Of a stretch of DNA of 32,511 nt, positions 1 to 10,479 are shown one piece after another (the stretch's first letter is position 1; each line of letters starts with the position of its first letter). The stretch is from a virus. Location: IMG/VR virus record IMGVR_UViG_3300009507_000068, positions 1 through 32,511 of that record; one strand, written 5' to 3'. Made by a program: the position numbers and the translations under genes. The notes under the pieces are model-generated. The model made no database searches, was not told the DNA's origin, and saw nothing but the letters and a program-made list of their open reading frames with translations.

Positions 1-3000
1 TATATATCCACTTCCGCCGTTGATAACTTTTATCGAAGCTATATCAAATCCAACATTATCTTTCCAATTTTTATACGGATAATTATTATATCTTGTATCT
101 AAGTTTGATATTAAATCTGTTGTTTTGTTATATACAGCCGACGAAGTTTCAATTAATCCATCATGATAACTCGGAGGAAGATCAAAATCAGACGTCATAG
201 TCTGCGTATTAGATATATTTTCGTAACTTGATATATATTCTCGTACTTTAGTTTTAAATGGTTTTACTTCGTTAACATAATCTTGATAATTTTCTAAATT
301 ATCATTTTGATAATTTCTTGTTTTCTTAAAGTTACCAAGATTGTGTTTAGCTGTTACAAAACTACTTTTAAATGCCCAGTCTAGTCCTGGCTGTTCTGCA
401 AACGCATATCGTAAGCTGGCAAAAAATAAATTATAATATTCAACTTCAAGATCTGCAATAAAAATATTGTTTTTAAGTACTGACATAATTATTCGTAATT
501 CTTCAACTGGTTCTTTATCATAGAACGAAGTATCATATAATTTTGAATCGTATCCCTTACTAGATGTAATTGTGTCGTATAGAGATGTTGACAATTCTAT
601 TGTACCATTTTCTCTACCAATAGTTTGATAATTAACTGTATAGTCTTCCGTATCAGTATCGTTAATTTTCTTTAACAATAGCCAACCGCCTGTGCCAATG
701 GTTTTAATTTTTACTATATCACCAATTTCACAGTCTAATAAAAATAATTGGTAGCTTTGATCTACACTTTTGTTAATTGTTGTTAGTTTATCATATCCGT
801 CAGCATACCAATCTTTATAAATCCAATATTGTCGTGTATCATAAGATTGAATATTGGTTCTTTCCCATATTCTAGTAATTTTATTATACTTGTAAATAGT
901 CCAAACGTTTTCAACGGTTGAATCTGTTTTAACTAAAGCAGTGTAATCACGAACTGTTAACGTAGTATTAGATGAATATTTTTTCCCCGAATCTCTTACA
1001 GTAACACTTGTTATCTGTCCTAAATTATTAATAGTTGACTGTAGTACTGCGCCAATTCCGCTAGATGAAGTTATCTTTATAACTGGAGCATTTACATAAC
1101 TTCTTCCAGATTTTATAATATTAACTCTAATTATTTTTCCATTACTAATTACAGGCAATAGTTCAGCCTTTTCAAATTTAGCCATTATTATATTATCAAG
1201 ATCTTCAATAGTTTCAACTATCGAATCATATACTCCAGTGTCAGCATTTGGAATTTTATCAAAAGTTAATAGTCCTGATATATCATAATTATCAACAATT
1301 TGGTATTTGTATAATATTGAATTTGCTCTCTCAATAACTTGCTTTAATGCTTCTTTGTTATTAATAAACATTCCTTGACGTGGATAATTTAAAATTCCAT
1401 ATCTATTGCTAACTGGTAATGATAAATCTGGTAGTTGTATTTCTTGTAAATCGTATCCAACTAAACTATCTAACCATTTTTGTTCAATCTCGTGATTTAG
1501 TTTTTCTCTACTGACAACACCTTCAGCTAACAATTGATATTCACGATGTAAATTTACTTGAAGATTTTCATCTTTTAATAATTCAAAACGTAATATAGAA
1601 TTAGTTCCTTCAATAAAACTTTTGCAATTGTGTAATATAAATTTATCAGTGTCGAGTATTTCTACATAACGATATCCTTGCGAAGCTGGATCTGCTATAA
1701 GATTTGCAACCGACATTGCATCAAGTGTTCTAAAATTAACCGATGGGATTGTTTTTTTGTTTTTAACCCAGTAAAAATATTTTTCACTAAATGTCTTAGA
1801 AACACTATCAAATACTCGTTTTATACTATATGCTTGATCGCCATATAATGGTACTCCAGACACTCCATTTGAAATTCCTTCGTTAGTGTTACTCAATGAC
1901 AGCCATTGACTTGGAGTCAATGATGTGCCAACCCATTCGTAAATATCAATACTAGTTCCAAATATTAGCTTACTACGATGTGCTGATCTATAATGTGAAT
2001 CGCCTTGATAAGGATCGTACCATGCAGAAGTTGACAAGTTCCACCATAGTCGTCCTTCATATTCTTCGTTCCATGCTGAACTTTCATCAACTACTACATT
2101 TGCCACAATATTTCCAAGTTCGTCTTGTGTATTAACTGAATATATTGCAGGATCATAAAATGTTTTATACGATATTTCAACATCTGCAACACGAGGTATT
2201 CTTCCCTGACGACAGTCAACAACATCTAATGTAGTTAAAAGATCATCTGTATCTGCTGAATATAGTAATACTCGTTTAATTTTGTCAAGATTTATCATTC
2301 CATCTTGAACTGACAACGATGTCCAAGAATCAATATTAATATCAGCTCTTAAATCTGTAACTATTCCAACTGAATCAGCCGTGGTTAAATTAACAATTGT
2401 ACTGTCACTAGTGTCAGCAGGATCAACATTTGGAAGACCTATGTATATATGATTGTTTGAAAACACAAAATTTTCTAACTCAGATCCTGTTGTTTTTCTT
2501 TGATAATCAACATCTTCGGCAAATATAAAATTATTTCCAATATCTTGAAATATAAAAATTCTGCCTGTATCTTTGGTAACATTTTTAAAAGTAGTTGAAT
2601 TGCTATCAAAAGTTGTAATTGAATCATTTTTTGTTCCTAATGAATCTAATACATATTTTGAATAAACTAATGTGTGGTCTGCTAATTGATCAACAATATA
2701 TTTTTGTATAAATTCATCATACGTATCAAAACTTATTGACAATCTACGATCGGTATTTTTTGCTGATACTGCAAGTTTATTTTTACTAAAATCAAGACTG
2801 GTTCCAAAAAATTCATTTATTTCTAGATGTATACTTTTTAATGTTTGATCTAGACTATAAGTTGATACATTATTAATAGTAGTTTTTTTGTATACATAAA
2901 CACAACCTTGATCTATTCCTGTTTCATCATTTCCGGGTGCACCGATTGCAATTTTATCACCGGTATCGTTAACTGCAAGACAATATCCAAATTGTTCATG

Positions 3001-6000
3001 TGTGTTTGCTGAACTAATATCTTGTATGTATTTCCATCTACCTAATTGATTAAAATATACTGAAATTTTATTATCAAATCCGTCTGACGACTTAAATGCT
3101 AATACATCGCCTAATTCGTTAACATCAAATATTTTTCCAATATTAACAATACTATCAGCAGATGAATCATCTGCTTCATCTGCAATATTCATTCCTGTAC
3201 GAGGAACATATCCTGTGTGTTCAATAAGACTAACAGTACTCAAGGTCGGATCTGATATTTTTGTCCATGCTGCTGTTATAGTAGGTAAATTACTTCCAGC
3301 AGTCATTGTAATACTTGCTTGATACAATTCTTCATTATATAGCACTATGTCTAAGTTGTTATATTGAACTGAGTTACTATATTCACCTTTAAATTTTCTA
3401 TCAATACTATAATTCCAAGTAGACCCATCATAATCTATAAAATAAATACGGTCTGCTCCTGGAGCACCGACAAATAGTCTGTAGGTTTCCTCGCCTACTG
3501 TTTTTCTTATTTCAACATGATATCCAAATTTTTCATCTGTTGTCGGAGTTGGCGATATTACACACGAATGAAACCCATAAGCGCCTGTTTGATAATTTTT
3601 TTCATATAGATATACTAAACCTTGATTGCTTAACCCGCTTGATGTTCCGTCTTTATCAGCTGTAAGCATAGATACAACTTTCCAATCGTGACTCTGGTCA
3701 GTAATTGTACTGTTGTCTCCAGTTATAGTTCTACGTGCTTCCCATAAGATTCCTCTATCAAGTACAATATCACCTGCACTGTAATTTCCACTACTAGATA
3801 GTGTTCCGACTAATTTTGACTTAACATTTGTTGCTAGCGGAGCACCAACTGCAATAAATCTATCAGTTGACGTAATTGATGTAGAAAATCCATAATTAGA
3901 CGAAGTGCTATGTAAGCTATCAACTGGTATTAACGCCTGAGATTGAATTAAATTTTCAAACTCAGTATTTCTTGTGAATATACCTATACGTCCAATATTA
4001 TTATGTGTTGGTGATCCTATAGTAACAATATTATTTAATTTGTTTGATGAAATACTTGTACCAAATTCGTCAGTAGTGCTGTCAAGTTCAACAGGATTAA
4101 TAACTTCGTTATGCAGTTTAAACATACTTTGATTTTGATAAACTTCCCATAAACTATTACCGTTGTTTTCTAACCATATGCGATCTCCTGGTGTATTATA
4201 CAAATCAATTGCTGTACTATTTGCTATGTTAACATCTGCAAATTTGCGAGTTACAAGTTTAAGCACGGTTGTTGAGCTTAGTGTTGGAAATTGATCTTCT
4301 TCATTGATTGCTTGAGATGTTAGTAACCCAACTTCAGTTAATCCATCTTTAGCTAATACACTGTTTACTTTATAAAATCCTGTAACTATACTATCTGAAC
4401 GTATACCAATTATATCATTAACACTTAGATTAACATACCCGTTAAAATAACAAGTAAATCCCTGTACAAAATTTCCCTGTTGATCTATACGTGATTCTTC
4501 AGGCAAGTTTAGTGCAAAACTATTAATTGTAAGTTCGTCTGCATGTATGATTCTATAAACATTCCAACTAGTTAATTCGTGTGTAACCCAGATAAACTCA
4601 CCGGCTGAGATAGCATTAAGATTTAAATCAAGTATATTATCTTTAAAGGTAACAATAAATGAAACATCATTATCATTTACAAATCCTGAATATCTTGTAA
4701 AAAAATTATTATCAAATTTTTCAACAAATGGATTATTGTTATAACCATCAGGAGTAAGTTGTAATGAATTATTTGTTAATTCATATACTAAATCATTTCG
4801 AGATGTTGTATTGTCAGTTAATTCAAATATTTGAGGTTCTAATTTTATCTTTGATTCATCTAATTTAAATTCTAATTCTTCAATGTTATCAAACGATCCA
4901 AAATTTCCTACTCTTAATGCCCATTCTTCATAAAACTCTAAGCTATCTTTATCAGCAGTACTTAATTTATCAAACAATTTAGTTAACGAATTTTTAGTAC
5001 CCTTTTCTTGTATAAATCCTTGATAAAATTTATACTCACTTGAGCTATCTGCGATAATATTTGATAGGTATTCTCTAGGCTGATATCCAATTAGATGCTG
5101 CGCCATTCTTTGTTGTTCAGAATCAAAATTGTCACTATCTAAATCATAAAATTCAGTAAACTGTAATGCTTTATAATCCCAATTAGGCAAAAGTTGTCGA
5201 GTTGGTTTTTGATCTAATAACGTCCAAAAAACTGGATTGAATTTTTCTGTACTTGAATGTGTAGTATTAGACGAATAATAATATTGTTTATACCGAACTA
5301 CATCGCCAATTGTATAGTCACTCCACACTTGCCAATCAGAAATTTTTGGATCATCAAAAATAAATCCTGGTATATTATAACTTCCGTTCCAGTCAGCTGT
5401 TCGATGACCTACAAGTTTAATTCTATCCTGTCTATATCCAGTTGAAGTTTGATAGATAGTATCATTAAACACTGTAGAATTATCAATTAATACAATATGT
5501 TCTCTTTGTACCAACGGAAGATTTACAGAATATATTAGATGTTTATCATCTAACGGCTGAATACCAAACATATTTTTTTCGTCTCGATATACACTTATTG
5601 TATTGTTTGTTACTACAGTACCGTCATTTGACAATAGCACATAATCATTATTTTTTGAATCTTTTAAATTATCAACAACATGATATTTTCTTTCAAAAAC
5701 AACTGCATTAGCAAAAGGACTTAAACTTAAAACTGTTCCGTTATCCCAATTTTGCTGTGTCCAAAACAAAAATTCTTTTATTAGTAAATTAACATCCTCA
5801 ACTAGTTCAGTTTCATTATTGAAATAATCAAATATAAATCCTTGCTGTTGAAGATATTGTTCGTATCCAAGTAAAAAATCAACTAATTCTTGATCAGTTT
5901 CTATTAAATGTCCATAATTATAACGTGTTAATGTATCTTCAAAGTGTGTAGCAATTAAAGCCGTAGTTCCGCCTGCTAACGGTAATTTTGATAGTTTTGT

Positions 6001-9000
6001 AAATTTTTTATCATCAAATGTTTGAGTGCTTTCATGTGTAATAGTAGTTCTATAATATTCATCATTATACTGTACTACTATACCTGAAACATATTGAGAT
6101 TCTTGACTCCACAAAATAAATTCTTCGCTAACTCCGCCTACTGTTAGTTGAATATCACCAACTTGTCGAATAGATTTGTAAATGTCAAAAAATGGAGTTG
6201 TCTTATTATATCCAGAAATTAAATATCCTTTATTTGATTTTTCAACAATAATTGCACTTATTGATACTAAGTCAATAACACTACTAGTATTGAAAAATAT
6301 TTGATAGTTTTCATCTGGAACAAATACTGTATTTTTATTTAACGGGCTGCGACTGTCTAAAACTAATTTAAGTTTTGATTTATCAGCATACCCTCCGAGT
6401 TTTATTGAAAGTTGATTTGTTAATTTAGTTAATGTATCCTTATATAAGTTATATACATCTAAATTTTTTCCAATTAAAAATGCTGATATATAATTTATTA
6501 ATCCTGAAGAATAATTTATTGTTTGTACATTATCAAATGTTGGAAATAACAACTCAGACAGCTCAATTTGTTTTTCAGTTGAACTATAAACCAAATTGTT
6601 AGATAAATCTCGGTTAACTCTACTTGTATCAAACCCTAATCCTAACACTTTAGCAGGCTGAGATAATACCCATGCTGTTAACAATGCAAAAGGATATTCT
6701 GAACTTCTACGCCAGGCTGTTTCAACTGGTGAATAGTCGCCAAACATCCAAGACTGGTTAGCTGTCGACACATTAAAATTTTGTGCTAATCCTGAATCAT
6801 ACGGACTTAATAAATTTCCACTTGAATCTACTGGAATATAATTTAATAAATCTAGACGTACATATTTTTTATTTTTGATAATTGCAACACCAGGTTGTCT
6901 AATTATACCTTGCGATAAATCTTGCCATAAAATTAAGTTATCCTTTGTATACGGAGCAACACCATAAACAGTATCCCACCAAGTTGGTTTAATGTAAAAC
7001 CCTACCATTTCCCAGGGGTGAGAATGAGGACGATCAGTATCAAAATAATCTTTGTATATACTTCTCCAACTGCCGCTAAGGACTTCGTTGTTATATGATC
7101 CAAGATAGGAATAGTTATACGAAAATGAGTCAGTATCTAAAAAATCATTATTTTCACTATATGTTAAATTACCAACTGTTTCATTCCAGCTAACAAAATC
7201 ACTAATTAATATTTTATTAATTTTTGTAGAGCTAAATCCACTACTACGAAATTTTCCTTTAATGAAATCATGAATATCCAGTTTGTTAACATCATATTTT
7301 GCCTTAATATTATTAAAAATCCTATATTCAATTTCTAAAATAATATCATCTCTGTAGTCATCAAATGCTTTTATTAAAGATCCATCGTGACCTTGAATTA
7401 CCGATACCGGAGTATTAAAATTATAAGTTGTATCAATATATTTTATTGGCTGATACTTTGGATATAACCCTAATTTAGTAGGAGTAGGAGGCACAAACCA
7501 CGAATCAGTTGAATCATATTCGTAAATATCAATTACATCATTAATTAATGGAGTTGTTAATAAATTTACAAATCCATCTTTAAACGTATAATCTTTATCA
7601 TGCAAAAGTTGTTGATCGTTTTTATATACTAGTACAGACTTAGACGATAATGTGTCTAGTGTAAATGTTGATGATAATGAAAAATAAGAAACACTAGTTG
7701 ATGTAATAGTATGTCTAGTTTTTATTTCATTTTCAAAACCAATCATATCCATAAATTTAAATGCGTTTGAAGATATAAAATCTTTAGATAAGTTTGAAAG
7801 TACTAAATCAGCATGTTCTTTGGCCGAACCATGAAATCCACTATTTTCTATTTCAAAAATTAATTTTCTTTTAAATTTAGCATACTCGGTTTTAGCATAT
7901 CTTAAGGAATTAACAACATTACTATCGTCAGATGCTAGATGATATAATGCTAGATTTACAGGGCCGCTGTGCTTAACAAATCGTCTACCATATTTGGCTA
8001 AATTTCCTATATCTCTTAGATTATTACTACCCGGATGTACTCCATCAAAACTAGGATGAGCTTCGGCAATTGAATCTACATGATCCGAAACTTCACCTAA
8101 TGTAAACGATGTAATATTTTCATTTAACGGGTTTTTTTCAAAATTAATAGGCATTTCATAAAATCCGTTGGTGTTTTTATCAGCCGAACTTAAACATTTA
8201 AACACTACCAAGTCTTCGGTTTTTAAATTCTTAATAAACACAATACGTCGGAAATTACTGGTATTATCAACTGTATAATCAACATTTTCAATTTTACGAA
8301 TTCCATTTACTAAAACTTGAACAGTAAGGTCTGTTAGTTGAGAACTATTATCGTATACATCAATATCAAAATTATTTAAAATAGTTGATACTTGTAGGGT
8401 TTGTATAACATGCTGATAACTATTAACATTAGCTTTTTTCCATCCAGATGTATATTCAAAAGTAGTTCCATCAGTGTTATATTTTTTTAAGAACGCTTTA
8501 TCAGTCTTATAAGTAACTTCAGTTAAACTTGCAGTTTGATATATTACCGATTGTGTAAGTAAATCAAAATTAAACGCAATGTCTCCAATATTATTAATAC
8601 TATTATATGATAGAGGAAATCCTAATTCGGTGTCAGCAACACCAGTTCCAATTTTATAACTAAAAACTTTATTACCAGCAAAATTACTTGAATCGTATAA
8701 AATTTCATCATTTAGATTATTTTGTAATTTATCAAATAAATCAAAAAGTGGCTCTTGATTGATTGCAGTTTTTTCTTGTGCTAATTTCCAATTTTTACCA
8801 TTATAAAAGAACATTTTTCCTTTATAAGAATTACCTAACTTAGATAAAACAACATCGTTATCCAAAGGAGATGCATCAGCTTCTTCTACTAAACCAATTT
8901 GTTTAACTGAGTTATGTGTATGTACTCTTACTTTATATATTCTTCCTGACACAAGTATATCTGTATCAGCAGTAAAAAGTACTCGCATTCCGTGAGCTAA

Positions 9001-10479
9001 ATCAACACCATCGACATTGTATCCAATACTTCCTTCAATAGTACTAAACACATCTTTTGTATACGTATCGACTAGGTCAACTTGTGCCTTTGCTTTAGCA
9101 CCATGATTAAACAATTTAAGACCCGACTCAAATTCAATAATAGGCCTAATTGCTCTTGTACTTTCATCTATATCAATTGGCAAATTATTTGCCAATAACG
9201 ATGATTCAATTACTGATTTATGAAACCATCTATTATTTCGTGACCATGGATTACGATCAGGACTGTTCCGATTTATTAAAATGTAATCTCGTGTTATAGG
9301 CTGTGTTATAGCTACATCAAGAGGATCTTCATCAAACACAGAATTGTCAAAAGGTGATGATTTATCAGATGAAAATGCGTTCGAAGTTACTAATTCTGTT
9401 TCAGGTATTAATGATATACTATCTCCAACTCCTTCGACATACCATGAACCAGTTGAATATTTTGTTGGTATCACATTTCCTTCAAAATGTATCTTCATTC
9501 CGTTGCTTAATTTAGTACCTGTTCCTAGTGTATATGTACTTTTTCCAATTATTTCATTATCAATATCAATCTGAGAATTTTCTGAAATATTAAAAAAGTT
9601 AAGTATTCCACTAACATCACCATCTAATTCACTAATATAGAATAATGTATCAGGAATTGTATCACTAACTTTAAGTTCAATTATGCCATTTTCAATATAA
9701 TTCTGAGTAGTTAATTCTAAACTGCCATCATCTTTATAAATGTATTTTTTTATACCAGTAGTATAAAGATTACTAGTATTTTGAGTATTAATTTCTGCTG
9801 AATACTCTTGATCTATATAGCTTCTATTTGTAGCTATTGCAACTGGATATCCAGGACTATTAATATCAAATTTATATGTTTGTCCTTTATATAGTTTTAT
9901 TGTAGGATTATATTTTATTCCATCAGGAGTTACTACAAATACTGTTGAATTACTATCTAACTTATTTGTTATTTTGTAGGTACTAACTGTTTCTCGTTGC
10001 TGACCACTAATTGCAACCGATCTTGGACCATTTGATAACCAATAGTATTCTCTAAAATTTACAAACTTATCTAAATCAATATGAGGATTCCATGCATAAA
10101 ATTCTGATGCATTTAATTTGCTATGATTACTAACATCGCCGCCAAACTTTTTTATAACACCTAAATAATCATTATAATCTTTATAAAAATTAACATTTTC
10201 ATATTCGTCTTTTTGGACTAACGCTGGCTCAAATTGATAATCTTCTCTATTTGAAGTAACGTCTTTTAAATATAAATCTGTTTTTTCTCTCGATAACGAA
10301 TGTCGTCTTCCAGCATAAGAATTAATTTTTTCAAGTTTACCAGGAGTAATAAACTGATCAACTGTACTTGACAAAAACTTTTTATTAGCGTCTGACCTAA
10401 AATATTTAGGTAAAAAATTATGAGATTTTTCAGTATTATTATTGTCAACTGGTAAGGACATTTCATCTTTATTAGCCAT
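1..10479 (-). CDS. Giant virion structural protein, tail/baseplate-associated (partial, runs off left edge)
   Basis: The frame is open from the ATG at 10479 to base 1: 3493 codons with no stop seen in the rows read, and the C-terminus is outside the window. The start overlaps the gp6 stop (TAATG) and follows an SD GGAGG inside the end of gp6. The N-terminal third contains segments I associate with the very large structural proteins of marine T4-like phages, for example a KHSGP motif, LGEVSDH and NPWSRNNRWFHK. A conserved-looking block MAQHLIGYQPREYLSN lies near base 5100. About residues 2130-2580 hold several integrin-type FG-GAP-like repeats (FGYCLAVNDTGDKIAIGAP is the clearest), suggesting a beta-propeller. 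GGSGY-type glycine motifs occur near the left edge. Its place directly after gp6 implies assembly on the baseplate wedge or tail fibre network. A role in host surface contact is inference. Confidence 0.85.
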   Translation of the reverse strand, partial: MANKDEMSLPVDNNNTEKSHNFLPKYFRSDANKKFLSSTVDQFITPGKLEKINSYAGRRHSLSREKTDLYLKDVTSNREDYQFEPALVQKDEYENVNFYKDYNDYLGVIKKFGGDVSNHSKLNASEFYAWNPHIDLDKFVNFREYYWLSNGPRSVAISGQQRETVSTYKITNKLDSNSTVFVVTPDGIKYNPTIKLYKGQTYKFDINSPGYPVAIATNRSYIDQEYSAEINTQNTSNLYTTGIKKYIYKDDGSLELTTQNYIENGIIELKVSDTIPDTLFYISELDGDVSGILNFFNISENSQIDIDNEIIGKSTYTLGTGTKLSNGMKIHFEGNVIPTKYSTGSWYVEGVGDSISLIPETELVTSNAFSSDKSSPFDNSVFDEDPLDVAITQPITRDYILINRNSPDRNPWSRNNRWFHKSVIESSLLANNLPIDIDESTRAIRPIIEFESGLKLFNHGAKAKAQVDLVDTYTKDVFSTIEGSIGYNVDGVDLAHGMRVLFTADTDILVSGRIYKVRVHTHNSVKQIGLVEEADASPLDNDVVLSKLGNSYKGKMFFYNGKNWKLAQEKTAINQEPLFDLFDKLQNNLNDEILYDSSNFAGNKVFSYKIGTGVADTELGFPLSYNSINNIGDIAFNFDLLTQSVIYQTASLTEVTYKTDKAFLKKYNTDGTTFEYTSGWKKANVNSYQHVIQTLQVSTILNNFDIDVYDNSSQLTDLTVQVLVNGIRKIENVDYTVDNTSNFRRIVFIKNLKTEDLVVFKCLSSADKNTNGFYEMPINFEKNPLNENITSFTLGEVSDHVDSIAEAHPSFDGVHPGSNNLRDIGNLAKYGRRFVKHSGPVNLALYHLASDDSNVVNSLRYAKTEYAKFKRKLIFEIENSGFHGSAKEHADLVLSNLSKDFISSNAFKFMDMIGFENEIKTRHTITSTSVSYFSLSSTFTLDTLSSKSVLVYKNDQQLLHDKDYTFKDGFVNLLTTPLINDVIDIYEYDSTDSWFVPPTPTKLGLYPKYQPIKYIDTTYNFNTPVSVIQGHDGSLIKAFDDYRDDIILEIEYRIFNNIKAKYDVNKLDIHDFIKGKFRSSGFSSTKINKILISDFVSWNETVGNLTYSENNDFLDTDSFSYNYSYLGSYNNEVLSGSWRSIYKDYFDTDRPHSHPWEMVGFYIKPTWWDTVYGVAPYTKDNLILWQDLSQGIIRQPGVAIIKNKKYVRLDLLNYIPVDSSGNLLSPYDSGLAQNFNVSTANQSWMFGDYSPVETAWRRSSEYPFALLTAWVLSQPAKVLGLGFDTSRVNRDLSNNLVYSSTEKQIELSELLFPTFDNVQTINYSSGLINYISAFLIGKNLDVYNLYKDTLTKLTNQLSIKLGGYADKSKLKLVLDSRSPLNKNTVFVPDENYQIFFNTSSVIDLVSISAIIVEKSNKGYLISGYNKTTPFFDIYKSIRQVGDIQLTVGGVSEEFILWSQESQYVSGIVVQYNDEYYRTTITHESTQTFDDKKFTKLSKLPLAGGTTALIATHFEDTLTRYNYGHLIETDQELVDFLLGYEQYLQQQGFIFDYFNNETELVEDVNLLIKEFLFWTQQNWDNGTVLSLSPFANAVVFERKYHVVDNLKDSKNNDYVLLSNDGTVVTNNTISVYRDEKNMFGIQPLDDKHLIYSVNLPLVQREHIVLIDNSTVFNDTIYQTSTGYRQDRIKLVGHRTADWNGSYNIPGFIFDDPKISDWQVWSDYTIGDVVRYKQYYYSSNTTHSSTEKFNPVFWTLLDQKPTRQLLPNWDYKALQFTEFYDLDSDNFDSEQQRMAQHLIGYQPREYLSNIIADSSSEYKFYQGFIQEKGTKNSLTKLFDKLSTADKDSLEFYEEWALRVGNFGSFDNIEELEFKLDESKIKLEPQIFELTDNTTSRNDLVYELTNNSLQLTPDGYNNNPFVEKFDNNFFTRYSGFVNDNDVSFIVTFKDNILDLNLNAISAGEFIWVTHELTSWNVYRIIHADELTINSFALNLPEESRIDQQGNFVQGFTCYFNGYVNLSVNDIIGIRSDSIVTGFYKVNSVLAKDGLTEVGLLTSQAINEEDQFPTLSSTTVLKLVTRKFADVNIANSTAIDLYNTPGDRIWLENNGNSLWEVYQNQSMFKLHNEVINPVELDSTTDEFGTSISSNKLNNIVTIGSPTHNNIGRIGIFTRNTEFENLIQSQALIPVDSLHSTSSNYGFSTSITSTDRFIAVGAPLATNVKSKLVGTLSSSGNYSAGDIVLDRGILWEARRTITGDNSTITDQSHDWKVVSMLTADKDGTSSGLSNQGLVYLYEKNYQTGAYGFHSCVISPTPTTDEKFGYHVEIRKTVGEETYRLFVGAPGADRIYFIDYDGSTWNYSIDRKFKGEYSNSVQYNNLDIVLYNEELYQASITMTAGSNLPTITAAWTKISDPTLSTVSLIEHTGYVPRTGMNIADEADDSSADSIVNIGKIFDVNELGDVLAFKSSDGFDNKISVYFNQLGRWKYIQDISSANTHEQFGYCLAVNDTGDKIAIGAPGNDETGIDQGCVYVYKKTTINNVSTYSLDQTLKSIHLEINEFFGTSLDFSKNKLAVSAKNTDRRLSISFDTYDEFIQKYIVDQLADHTLVYSKYVLDSLGTKNDSITTFDSNSTTFKNVTKDTGRIFIFQDIGNNFIFAEDVDYQRKTTGSELENFVFSNNHIYIGLPNVDPADTSDSTIVNLTTADSVGIVTDLRADINIDSWTSLSVQDGMINLDKIKRVLLYSADTDDLLTTLDVVDCRQGRIPRVADVEISYKTFYDPAIYSVNTQDELGNIVANVVVDESSAWNEEYEGRLWWNLSTSAWYDPYQGDSHYRSAHRSKLIFGTSIDIYEWVGTSLTPSQWLSLSNTNEGISNGVSGVPLYGDQAYSIKRVFDSVSKTFSEKYFYWVKNKKTIPSVNFRTLDAMSVANLIADPASQGYRYVEILDTDKFILHNCKSFIEGTNSILRFELLKDENLQVNLHREYQLLAEGVVSREKLNHEIEQKWLDSLVGYDLQEIQLPDLSLPVSNRYGILNYPRQGMFINNKEALKQVIERANSILYKYQIVDNYDISGLLTFDKIPNADTGVYDSIVETIEDLDNIIMAKFEKAELLPVISNGKIIRVNIIKSGRSYVNAPVIKITSSSGIGAVLQSTINNLGQITSVTVRDSGKKYSSNTTLTVRDYTALVKTDSTVENVWTIYKYNKITRIWERTNIQSYDTRQYWIYKDWYADGYDKLTTINKSVDQSYQLFLLDCEIGDIVKIKTIGTGGWLLLKKINDTDTEDYTVNYQTIGRENGTIELSTSLYDTITSSKGYDSKLYDTSFYDKEPVEELRIIMSVLKNNIFIADLEVEYYNLFFASLRYAFAEQPGLDWAFKSSFVTAKHNLGNFKKTRNYQNDNLENYQDYVNEVKPFKTKVREYISSYENISNTQTMTSDFDLPPSYHDGLIETSSAVYNKTTDLISNLDTRYNNYPYKNWKDNVGFDIASIKVINGGSGYI

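Noticed and set aside
9344-9574. Plus-strand 76-codon ORF inside the giant gene, and similar antisense ORFs across 1-22000 and 24093-31153
   Set aside because: They lie fully within well-supported genes on the opposite strand or in another frame, and show no SD, no family motifs and biased composition expected of shadows.
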